A stretch of 64,000 nucleotides of DNA from Thinopyrum elongatum (lineage: Eukaryota > Streptophyta > Magnoliopsida > Poales > Poaceae), in contig CM022303.1 in assembly GCA_011799875.1 (NCBI GenBank), positions 731,984,587 to 732,048,586 of the forward strand, written 5' to 3'. This document shows positions 27,590 to 37,906 of this stretch, piece by piece. The notes beneath the pieces are model-generated. The model had not been told where the DNA came from and searched no databases. It was given only the letters and a program-made list of their open reading frames with translations. A program made the position numbers and the translations under genes. Numbering within the stretch: position 1 is the stretch's first letter; each line of letters begins with the position of its first letter.

Positions 27590-27882
27590 ATTCTATTTTA
27601 CGACCTTTTCATTTGGTCGTAATTCTGCCACGTCAGCTTGCCACGGTGGATCTGACGAGGTGTGGGCGGATTGCTAGTGACCAAAATAATTAGTCGTTAA
27701 ATCTACAACCTTTTTTTAGTCATAAACGTCTACGACCATTCCAGAAGAAAGGTCGTTAATTTTAGTTTACGATGGCCAGCTTTTGACCATCTGTTTTTGG
27801 TCACAAAAAGGTCACAAATCGAAAACAATGACTATTCAAAGACCAATAGTGATGGTCACAAGTTGACGTATTTCTTGTTGTG
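27590..27882 (+). repeat. CACTA 1 right subterminal region and terminal repeat
   Basis: Dense short motifs occur in both orientations: ACGACC at about 27600 and 27731, GGTCGT at about 27615 and 27752, GGTCACAA at about 27799 and 27808, and the terminus TTTCTTGTTGTG ending at 27882. Clusters of this kind are the usual binding region for the element's own proteins in En/Spm-type transposons. The terminus defines the strand and end of the element. Confidence 0.75.
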
Positions 27883-27989
27883 TCAACATTAACAAACATC
27901 GCACCCAGAAAATTAATTGAGATCTCCACTGAATTTCTAAGTGATACTGCCCTGGAGTTTGCACCAAAAAAATAATTTCCAACAGAGTT

Positions 27990-28400
27990 GACTAGACCGA
28001 GGACGAAAGAGTGAGATCAGTACCTTTTGACCTGCTACATACATATACTCTTGGAATAAGCTTTGGTCCCGCTTTATAGATAAAGCAACCACCCAATCCA
28101 TAAAACGAGTAGCAAGCTGCGGAAATAGGCCGCTGGGGAAACATCACAAGCACGCCCAAAGAAAATACAAAAGAAAAGAAGAAAATGGACCACCAAATGG
28201 CCACATTATCATGGAGATGCCGGGTACCGAGATGCCGAGCGGTGGCATGTAGCGCGTCCAAGAGCCACCCCAGCCGGTCGCAGTCCCGCTGTCTAGCCAA
28301 CGGGTTCATGTTCTGCAAGAAGGCAAGAAATTTGCAGAAGGCGTCAGAGACATGCCGAAGGAATATCCGCTTAATCACTATCTTATTACGCGTCGTCTAT
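27990..28400 (-). other. Possible LINE 3' remnant
   Basis: Read on the minus strand, this stretch ends with a TTGCTTTATCTATAAAGCGGGACC phrase (split here by its AT-rich centre) reminiscent of grass LINE 3' untranslated ends, and it is open for 128 codons (28378-27992). The predicted peptide has a hydrophobic stretch but no domain I recognise. The assignment rests on texture only. Confidence 0.25.
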
Positions 28401-29196
28401 AGTGTCCATGCTAGAACTGCAAAAAAAAGAGCCAAAATAATCGCCACTTCCTGGTAGTATGGGCAGCTCTGGTCGACTGCTAATTTCCAAGGTTATACGT
28501 TCCACAGGCTAGAGCTACTCCGATCTATTAAGCATAGGACCCCTGAACCTGGCATAGACGTCGGCAGCACCATGGGTCGTCGTTCCACAGCGACGACACA
28601 CGCGCATCTGGCGCTGGACGCCCCTCAGAGGAGGACAACAGGCGAGGTATATCCCGAATCCCTCTCCATGAACCACCGCAGCACTCCTAAGCTGGCATGC
28701 CTCCTCCCCTACACATCGCACTTCTCCCGTAGGCCGCAACCATAATCATCCTTGCCTCCCCCATAGCTTGACCATAGGACCAACGGGAGAGCACTCGGGC
28801 AAAACGTGGGGGACGGCGAGAGACGGGGATGCGTTGCCCAAGAAGAAGAGAGGAAGAGGCGGTAGCGGGGCGGGAGGAGGCGACGAGGAGGTAAGGGACT
28901 GGTAGATTTTTTCACCGCATCTGGCCTCTAGGTTTCACTTGTTCCCGAGCACCCATCCCGCACGTCCCATACGCAAAACCGAAGAAGAAACGAGCGATTC
29001 CCTAGACCCACAGCGTAACGAGGTCCACGAGTCATCCACCTTTGGGGACAGCGCGGCCGTGAGACACGAACTGACGGCCCAACTATCGCCAGATAGTTAA
29101 AATGTACAGAAGTTATCGCATCGGGCTGCTCTGAGGATGAAACGAGAACAAGTGCCCTCAAATGCCGGGTAGCCCAGCCTCCTTTATAAGTAGAAT
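28401..29196. other. No recognised feature
   Basis: About 800 bp of mixed-composition sequence with several short open frames on the minus strand (28739-28515, 28915-28709, 29284-28928). None shows a family motif, a credible start context or splice structure. Confidence 0.5.
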
Positions 29197-29262
29197 ACTC
29201 TGTCCATTTCAAAATACATTGCGTATTAGCTTTTGTTAGGACAGCTTTTAGATCAACAATTA
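29197..29262. mobile_element. Possible Stowaway-like MITE fragment
   Basis: The phrase TACTCTGTCCATTTCAAAATA resembles the Stowaway terminus (TA plus CTCCCTCCGTYCCAAAATA). Only one end is seen, and no matching inverted end lies nearby. The adjacent LINE fragment may have interrupted it. Confidence 0.3.
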
Positions 29263-29268
29263 CTCTAT

Positions 29269-30137
29269 TTTTTTTAGAATACACATGAGAGTGCGTATCA
29301 TATATTGATAGAAGAAAAGGGTGAAGAGCCCACCACCGCGGCTTTACAACACATGAGAGCTACATGATTGTAAACGCCTGAATCACCGATCGCCCTAGCA
29401 ACTTACACAACTACTTGCCCGTACCCCACCTGTCAAGTGCTGCAAAGAAGGGCGAGAGGTCTCCCTTTAGTAAACCTGCTGCACTCCATGTTCTAACCTC
29501 CTTGGCAATTTTGGAGATCGCCCTCTGAGCAGAAGGAGTGGCCCCATCAAAAACCACTGCGTTACGGTGCTTCCAAACCTCCCACAAGACTAGCGTGACA
29601 ATCGTACGGAGCTCAGGAGGTGGGCATCTGTTGGAGATCCTAGAGCAGCACCAATCCACCAGTGTCATCCGTCGTTGGACTCTGTTCCGGGTTCCCCAAC
29701 GCGGTCCAAATCCAGTACCACACCTGCCTAGCAAACATGCAGGTTAACATAAGGTGATCGATAGTTTCATCGTGCTGGTTGCATAGAGGGCATGAGTCCT
29801 GGTGGGGTAGGCCACGCCTCGCGAGCCTGTCCTAAGTCCAGCAACGGTTCCTCGGTGCTAGCCAAGAAAAGAACCGGCACTGCTGCGGTGCTCTCTGTTT
29901 CCACACAAAATCTGCATATGCGGCAACCTGGCGTCCGTCAAACTTTGAGTCATACGCCGAGCGGACAGGGTATGAGCCGCTCCCTTCCCAACCCCACCTG
30001 ACCGTGTCCCGCACACTATCAGTGAGCTGGAACTCCGCAATCCTCAGCCAAAGCAATAGATACTCGTGGATGGTGTGTAGATCAATGTTAGGTCCAATGT
30101 CCGTTGCCCAGCTGTTGTTCATCCATACATCGAACAT
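29269..30137 (-). pseudogene. 3' fragment of a LINE (zf-RVT region), minus strand
   Basis: On the minus strand a frame from 30137 to 29832 has the layout of the zf-RVT domain that follows reverse transcriptase in plant LINEs. It contains the phrases SGSYPVRSAYDSKF and FVWKQRAPQQCRFFSWLAP. A second frame (29734-29411) carries VLWEVWKHRNAVVFDG, typical of the LINE C-terminus. The two frames are offset, and the zinc-finger cysteines between them are lost in the break. The 3' end is marked by an A8 run on the minus strand at about 29269-29276. The 5' side stops near 30137 with no reverse transcriptase, as expected for a 5'-truncated insertion. No clear target-site duplication was found. Confidence 0.7.
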
Positions 30138-31255
30138 ACAAACTGTTCATCCATACATACATACCATGCCGAGAGCTTGGTATTGCATGCATCGCCGTGC
30201 ATCCCGTCGACGCCACACGTAAAGGTCATCTTCTTCGTCTCGTGTGGCATATGTCATCATCGCTGCATGTCACGGCATCACTGCGTGTCATGGTGTCGTC
30301 ATTGCCGCATGTAGTTGTAAGCCGTCATTGTGGCCGCCCAATAGATTCCTAGATGACCATGCATTGCAAACTTGATGAACAAAACGAAAACAATAGTACT
30401 TATGCTATAGCAAACAATAAAACGATTACATCGTATGTCAATTTTCATATCACTAGTTGCACAGGCTAGCTATTTCTTTTGAAATTCTAAATTACATCAC
30501 ATTACGATATGAACAATGTCTAAGATGCATGCACCTACACGGGTACCTGATATATGACTTGAAATATTTTTATTGCAGTAGTATCTCATTATAACTTCAA
30601 ACTGTAGTGCTTAGATAACGAGAGGCCAAAGGGTAGTCATGGCGTCTTGATGGATGCAATGAAACTTAAAAAGGTGAAGAACACTTAAATATAAGCGTAG
30701 TGATATGTAGTGACTGGATTTTTTCCAAGATACTTACTCCAAAGCCATGCACAAACTTAGCCACCCAATCCAGATTAAACTGTATATTTGTATAGCTCTG
30801 GTTTTAGAAAAACTCATTAACACGTATATATACAATTTAAATTTCACTTTATTACAAACTAAAGAAAAAAGACACCTAATTGAATAGAACAGGGCAGGAA
30901 TAGTAACGACATTTCAAAATATAGTAATATTTATAGTGTGGTAGCTCAATGCAATATAACAAGTACATGACTAGCCGTGATAGTTTCTTTGCATCCAGCC
31001 AAAGGACATAACAATAGTGTGGTAGCTCAGACTTAATGTGGTGATTGCTCGACATAGATGTCTTGCATACCTAAAGTAAGAAGTTAGCTTAATACCTATA
31101 GTTGTCTCTATCTTCTGTCTTTTCTTGATGTCCGGGTTCTTTCTTCAATGAAAAGAGCTAAATGGACAAACAAACAAATTAAGGAAATGTTAGAAACTCA
31201 CTTCAGTTTCAATCTTAAAGCTTGATAGAGAAGTGCACAAGAACAGATTAATAAT
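30138..31255. other. No gene seen
   Basis: Mostly AT-rich. At 30180-30345 there is a low-complexity patch of degenerate GTCATCATCGC and GCATGTCA phrases. I found no coding frame or element boundary with support. Confidence 0.5.
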
Positions 31256-32110
31256 TCAAGCAAGCAGATCGACAAACCTTGCTAGTGTATTTTGAATGCA
31301 GTCTTTAATTAAGAGCTCAAGGAGGGGACCTGCTTGTTCTCCTACAAATATCAAAAAACAAATTGAACTCAAATCACACACCTGACAGATCGGTACATTG
31401 ACATGGAATTCGTAGTAACACAACACAGTAGTTATATACAGAAAAATTGCAAAGTACTTAATTTTCTTGTGTGTGTGCATAACTTAATAAAAGTCTGAAA
31501 TCTTCAGAGACGAGCACCATGTACTACTTAATTTCAGAGAGGAGGGACGCAGTACAGGAAGAGGAGGAAGTTGCTGCTGTCGGTGACCTACCATCCATGG
31601 AGTCGTCCTGGTCATGGTCACAGAGGGAGACGAGGGTGAGAGAGGGAGAGAGAGAGAGAGGAGGGGGGGGGGGATAAGGAAGGGGAGGAGGGATTCGAAC
31701 CGACCATAGTCGAGCCCTTGAGCTGCGCCCCCTCCTGCCTGCGATTCCATGAGCATAGGTATCCGTCGCCATCGATCACCACCAGAGCCGGAGCCCGCGG
31801 AGTACGATGGCCGCGATCAGGAGGCGAGCCACGCGAGAAAGCACACAGAAGGCGTCGGGGATGACCACATGGAGGCGCCGGAGATGCGCCGACGTCACCA
31901 CGGCTAGGATTAGCCGCGGGTGAGCCGCCGGAGGGACGCATGCTAGATCTACGAGGATGAAGAGGTAGGGCGGACCGAGAGTGGCTAGAGAACAAGGGCT
32001 GGAAGGTGGAAGCCGCCGGAGGTCGCCGGAATCGGCCGGCGAGGTGGCGGAGATTTGGGGATCTTGAGAGAGAGAGAGAGAGCATGGGAGAGAGAGATGG
32101 AGAGGAGCGC
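31256..32110 (-). other. Gene-like block on the minus strand, unrecognised
   Basis: Read on minus, a GA/CT microsatellite (32064-32100) is followed by a GC-rich leader, an ATG at 31941 and an open frame to 31618 rich in P, S, R and G. A splice-donor-like GATG|GTAGGT follows near 31589, with an acceptor-like TTTGTAG|GAGAAC near 31343. This looks like the 5' part of a spliced transcript, but there is no domain, and a G12 run (31663-31674) plus CT-rich tracts make the frame untrustworthy. It could be a captured gene fragment or a noncoding transcript. Confidence 0.25.
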
Positions 32111-32882
32111 TTATTTCCAGACGCGGCTTGTAAGTTGTATAAATTTTTAATTTTAAAATATAGTAAACTAATTTTAAAAAATCTAAATTTTGGTATGAAT
32201 GATGTAATGGTGTGTATTAAGTATAAAAAAAGTTTCAAGGCCAACCGACAAAGACGACCATCATTTCGCCATAAACCTGTCTCGTTCCCTCTTTAAAACA
32301 TGAATATTCTTCCTTCAAGATGGTTCGGTTTCTAAGTAGTTCCGTGACAATTTTTGTGTAATCTTCTTAAATTTTTACCACCGCCTCAAGGTGTCATATC
32401 ATGAAACCATGCCACGTTTCGTATTTTTTAGACTTCGTTTGCATTTAAAAAAATAAAAAACCAATAAGCATCAATTTGGTGGTCATGTCTTGGCAACATG
32501 TTGTTTGGAATAGGTTTTATTTCCTTGATAAGGCCTAAATACAGACTTAATAACACAAAATATATATTTTTAATCCATTTATGTCCATTATTTCATGTAA
32601 TTGTAGTTCAAATTTGAATTATATTGGCAAAATGACTTAAAATCTAAATATGGTAAAAAAAAACTATTGCATACATCTATTTATTCTTAAAATTTAGAAC
32701 AAAGAATCACTTAATTTGAACTTATAAATGAAAAGTTATTGTTATTTAAATGATGCAGAGATCACTAGCAGAGTGTGCATACTCGTGCACGCTGATAGTA
32801 ACATGGTTATTAGCAGAGTGTGCGTATGCGTGCACGTTGCTAGGAAGTTGTACAATGTTTTTTTATTTTTTAAGTGGAATGG
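32111..32882. other. AT-rich intergenic DNA
   Basis: No open frame, RNA gene or element end could be supported. At 32760-32840 a short imperfect repeat of ATCACTAGCAGAGTGTGC / TATTAGCAGAGTGTGC with GTGCACG is visible. Confidence 0.5.
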
Positions 32883-35800
32883 TGTACACCCCCATGTACT
32901 AAGCGACAGTTATATCAATGCCAAGTCAGCATGTTTTGCAAACCTATGTGCCACTTGTCAAAAATCCAAACTCAAATTCCAATTTGTATTGCAAGTCAAA
33001 AATTTGCATCCTCAAACACGGAAACAAAAATGTTGGTAATGTTGCAAATAGTCCCTAAGTAATTGTTTAAGGCAAACAACATCACCAAAATTGCATAAGT
33101 AACCCTAGCATCAATTAAACGGATCCAGCAGCAACTATTTGAACAATTTAATTATAAACAGGAATTTAAATGTTTGCAGCTAACTTGAAACTTTGTGGAC
33201 ATGCTCAAAATAATGCCTAGTATTTATGTGACAAGTTTCAAACACAAGAAAATTCATTTGATACAAAAATAAATTGCAAAACAGGAGCAAAAGAAAGAAA
33301 AAGGAAAGGAAAAAAGGAAAAGAGCCACTGTGCACTCGGGCTGTAAGTGCACAGGGGAAGCCCAGCCCAGCTCACCGCGTCGTCTTCCTCCTCGCGCCTC
33401 GCTGTCGACCGCAGCGCGGCGCGCGCGCCATGGACCCCCCTCGCGCGCGTTCGATAACGCACTGCTACAGCTGCCACGGATGTCTGGAAGACCTCCTCCT
33501 CGCTCTCCCCTTCACTCTCTCCCACGCAGCCCCAGCCTCTGCCACCTCCACCATTCGACGCGGCGTGGTGCCCGCGTTCGAACGTGCCCACCCACGCAAC
33601 GAACCGTGCCCTATGCATGTTTTCCGATGACCTTCGGTGCACTCCGCCGTCGTTTTGGTCGCCGGAGTATCGCCGCCGGCCCGCCACCGCATCTGTGTCA
33701 CTGCCAGTGGGTCCCGCGAGATTAGTCGACTACTTGGGCACTAAACACCTAAAGATATATGGGGCCCGCACTGTAGCATAAGGATTAACTTAACTAAATA
33801 TGGTTAATTATCCCAGTCACTGACTACTGGGTCGCACTGGTCCACTACTGGGTCCCACTGGACCCAGTTGACCAGTCAAAATGCTGACTGGGCTAGTCCC
33901 AGTCACTGACTTGTGGGTCCCCTTTGACCCAGCTGACCAGTCACAGGTCAACAGTTGCCCTGCTGACTCAGCATGTTGGTCCCACCTGTGAGCCTCTGTT
34001 GCAAATAACTGGGGTACACTTCTGTGTACCCATAGCATTTAAATAATTAATAATTTTTGATTTAAAATAAATCAAATTTTTTAGAAAATCAATAAAAATT
34101 TGGAAATTCATATAAAATAAACCGTAACTCATATGAAAATAATTTATATATGAAAGTTGATCAGAAAAATATAACGTCATCCACATCCATGACGAACACC
34201 TCTAACATAACAAACATTGAACTTTTACATCCAGATCAATACAAAAGATAATACCTGGAGCTGGGAAAATATTCCTGAATATTTTTTCACTTCATTTAAA
34301 ATACTTAGTAATGCATTAGAGCACATAATCAACCCATATTGCCGTGACATGCATCTGTGTTGCATTTGTATGCCCGTTATTTATCTGTTTCCCCCTCCTC
34401 TGCACTCTTTTCGGTAGATCCCGAGCCTGCCGTTGACTCTGAGTACGGCTACGGCCCAGACGATCAGTTCACTTCAGCAGAGCTTCCTGGCAAGTAAACC
34501 CCTTGATCATTCTGATATCGCCCATTTTTTTGCTCTATTTCTTGCATTAGAGTATTGATACAGTTACTATTTTATCGGTAGATCCTACTCTGATGCATAG
34601 CCTGATGTTGTTAACTGCTATTGATACCTTACCTGCTATCCTATTATGCTTAGTATAGATATGCTTGAGTCACATCAGTGACCATACACCCTTGTCCGTT
34701 TGCTATGTTATATTATCGGGCCGTGATCCCTCTAGGTGATGATCATGGATAAACTTATACTACTACACTATACATGTTACATACTAAAGCCGGGTCAGCA
34801 CGGAGAGCACCTGCGAGTGATGATATGTTGAAGTCGGGCCGGCTCGGAGAGCACCCGCAAGAGATACTGTGGCGGAATGACAGGGCAGGCGGAGACCATC
34901 CAGAGAGTGGTGGGCCTGGGCTCTGGTCATGGTTCGCCAGTTGCCAAGTCAGAGCGATGAAGTGTCAGGTAGATATCCTCTAGAGGAGGTGAGACTTGAG
35001 CCCTGGTCGTCTCTGAGAGTTATTAATAATACAACTAAACAGATTTGGGAATTTAACCGAGACTGCCACTGGCATATATGCACTAACCTCCGCGCGGGGT
35101 AATGGTTTATCGGGCCCTCGGCGTCGTCAGTTCCTCCTGAAAGCTCTGTCAGATGTCACAGGAAATGCGGGCTGATTGTTAGGGTGAGCGTAGTACTGCC
35201 TGCTGCATAGTCAGAGGTGGCCTTGGTCCCCGGGCAATCTCGCAACGTGCATGAGCGGTTGGGGTGAGCAGTCGAACAACCCCTTCATGCTTAGGATGTA
35301 GACCAGAGTTCTGACCTCTCTGGAGAGCTTAGGTAGGACTTCGGCATGTCGATTTGCCAAGGCTGGGCATTACCTAGAAAAGTGTGTCCGGCCAGATGTA
35401 ATCGAGTATATCAGGCTATGTGGTGCACCCCTATAGGGAAGACAAAACTATTTGAATGGCCACGTCCATGGTAATGGACGGCTTGGAGATGTATCCCGAT
35501 CATATACGGACTTAAACCGGATACTTGATAAAATACACCCAGTTAAAGATTGGAATAGCTCGGTGATCGCTTTCTCACAGGGAGTCGAGAGAGGATCTCT
35601 GGGTATGATGCTACTACATACATATAAGTTGCTATTATATTCGCTCCTCTCTTCTGTTGCTGCAAGACCGGATAGTCTTCGTTAAGTTGAGCTTCTCTCC
35701 CTTATTCTGGTATTTCTGCAGTATAGTCCAAAGATATAGCTCCGTTCCTTTAATACTGTTGCATAATTAGTATAGTTCTAATGTAAGTCTTGCAAGTACA

Positions 35801-36205
35801 TCGGATGAGTTCTCACATTTGCTTTGCCCTTCTTTTCCACAACCCGGTTGCTACATTCAGATGATGGTACCATGGAGACAGGAGAACCCCAGGGCGAGTA
35901 CTACATGGAGACCAATGTAGATTAGTAGTTTGGAGGTCATAGGCAGGAGGCCTTGCCTTTTCGATTCAGTGTCGCTGTTATGCTCAGCCTTCTTAAGGAA
36001 AAACTTGTTTAACTTGTCAGTACCAAGATAACATTTGCTTGTACTGATGTATTATTGGGTCCTCATGACCCTGGTTTGTAATATGAAGATTTATGTTTAA
36101 ATTTGTGTCATAGAGTTGTCTTGTTATATTAACGTGGAGTCACTATTCATGATCATGAATGCTGCATGTATGGTTAGTGCACGGTTATCGAGCGGGGGTG
36201 CCACA
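32883..36205 (+). repeat. 5' LTR of the host gypsy element (start tentative)
   Basis: The end is firm: GGGGGTGCCACA at 36194-36205, followed two bases later by the PBS. The start is a candidate only: TGTACACCCCC at 32883 nearly inverts the end (TGTGGCACCCCC). The LTR contains a GC-rich island (33360-33720) with an ATG at 33430, a stretch of repeated CCCAGTCACTGAC and TGACCAGTCA phrases (33810-33970) and long AT-rich parts. A length near 3.3 kb fits long-LTR gypsy elements. Confidence 0.5.
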
Positions 36206-36208
36206 AAT

Positions 36209-36220
36209 TGGTATCAGAGC
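36209..36220 (+). promoter_or_regulatory. Primer binding site, initiator tRNA-Met
   Basis: TGGTATCAGAGC is complementary to the 3' end of plant initiator tRNA-Met and lies just after the LTR end CCACA. It fixes the element's orientation as +. Confidence 0.93.
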
Positions 36221-36840
36221 CACTGCCTGTAGGAAGCCCCCAAACCTCCTTGGTCAATGTTGTGTCTAGTCTTTGAGAAACTATTTTTGAACTACTAAGT
36301 GTGTTGTGTGGCTTATGGGCCCACATCACAGATGGATGGGATTAGGATCTTTTATTCCGCATCATTACTCTGGGTTCTGAACTTTTTTCTCTTTGGGTTA
36401 TAGATTTTCCTAACTCGAAATCTAGGTTCTTGTGATGATTTGGGACCGGAGATCCCAATAATTCCCAGTTACCCCCTTCGTTTCCGCAATGCATTCGATT
36501 TCTATAGTCTGATTGCATTGAAACCTCTCTCTTTCAAATGATTCCCACGAGACAGATCGTGTGCCAGACTACGTCTGCTAGTGTGACAGGAGCTCATGTT
36601 GTGCTAGTCGAGCTTTTGACCCACTTGGGATTTCGCTGGCACCCTGAGTACACCATCTACAAGCAGTACCACGATTTTAACCAGGAGCAGTATCGAGCCA
36701 ATGCTCGCATCTTTTCCTCCAAGGAGCACTACACTTCTGTGATGCACACCGCTTATGGTGTCAGAGTGACTATTGATATAGCAGTCCATGATGCTGCTTT
36801 TGCCTGTCTGACTCGTCTTCGTGGAGAGTACTGTCAGTAC

Positions 36841-37317
36841 TGAAACCGGCAGATCTTGGGTAGGGGGTCCGAACTGTGGATCTAGGAATCAATGGGTAAC
36901 AGGGAACATAGAGACAACGATTTACCCAAGTCCGGGCCCTCTCGAGGAGGTAAAACCCTACGTCCTGCTAGTTTGTATTGATGTGATTGTATGAAGGTTA
37001 CATAGTTGATCTACCTCGAGATCGGATGGGCTAAGCCCTAGGCAGTTGATATGATCCTCTCTACAGTCTAAACCTTCTAGTTTATATTGGTACCAGAAGG
37101 CCCTAGGGTTACATATGGTCAGTTACCATCAGGGGATAATCTTGCCGATCACGCCAATTATTCCTTGGAGGGGACGCCAAGTCTTCAGAGGTTTCCTTCA
37201 TGTATTCGGTGTCGCCCACAATCCGGCCTTCCTTTGATGACCCAAGGGAGGCCCAATAGTCCGGCCCATAAGAGATTGGCCGGCAGTCCGAGCACCCCCA
37301 TATCCGGGACTCCCTCA
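36841..37317 (-). repeat. 3' LTR of the Tat-like element
   Basis: 477 bp, reading TGAAACCGGC at 36841 and ending CCCTCA at 37317 on +. Its partner is 45769-46245. Element orientation is minus, so this is the downstream LTR. Confidence 0.93.
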
Positions 37318-37906
37318 GTAGCCCCTGAACTAGTCTTCAAAGCCGAGGTAAATGCCGAACACCATCTGCTTTGTGGACCAGTTCCCTTTCTTCCAGCCTA
37401 TGTCTTCTTCAAGTCAAGTCTTTAAACGTTCCCTAGCCGCACACACCCGGAAATATACTTCGGTCGCCGAGGGGTACCGATAACTTAGCCCTGAAGGCTA
37501 GTCATCTCGGTGTGAAAGCACCCCCGCCTGATTACTTTTTTTCGAAGGGTCACCACATGCCATGACCTCGAGTTGGTTTATGAAAAAACTTGGTTCGCAG
37601 TTTGAGGTGGTTTCTTCATTGGCACGTCCCATCGATATGAAGATCGTGTCCTGTTTTCAAGGGATATGATCAATGATCCGCATCACCCCACACGCGCATA
37701 ATGGCATGGTTACATGGGGAAATGGCGAGGACTATGGTGTAGTAAAGGGACCGTGGGTTTTACAGCCCATAAATGGGGCACAGCCTTTGTTTCTTTCGCA
37801 CGCTCTCATTTCCTCCTTTCCCATTGCCTTCCCCATCCTTTGAGCTCCAACGCCAAGATCCACTCTCCCTTCCAAGAACCTTTCCATCCGCCCGCTTAAC
37901 CTAGCC

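Larger units (their letters stand above)
21254..27882 (+). mobile_element. CACTA (En/Spm) element 1, right-hand part
   Basis: The right terminus is TTTCTTGTTGTG at 27871-27882. This reverse-complements to CACAACAAGAAA, one change from the usual grass CACTACAAGAAA terminus, and is followed by a possible 3-bp target copy TCA. The element carries a Ptta/En/Spm-type gene reading toward this end and a subterminal region with repeated GGTCGT/ACGACC and GGTCAC motifs. No matching left terminus exists between the gene and the satellite array or anywhere in the array, so the element should begin upstream of base 1, which would put the array inside it. The alternative is a left end lost by truncation at 21253. 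Confidence 0.75.

Noticed and set aside
27883..28500. A host gene directly after CACTA 1
   Set aside because: The open frames here show no family motif and the texture is closer to a LINE tail; evidence too weak for a gene call.
33238..33687. 149-codon minus-strand frame in the host LTR
   Set aside because: It lies in the GC-rich island of the LTR, overlaps several equally open + frames, and ends in a hydrophobic tail produced by an A/G-rich tract. No support.
36209..36220. Possible tRNA gene near TGGTATCAGAGCC
   Set aside because: Only the 12 bases complementary to the initiator tRNA 3' end are present, in the PBS position; no tRNA fold or A/B boxes.
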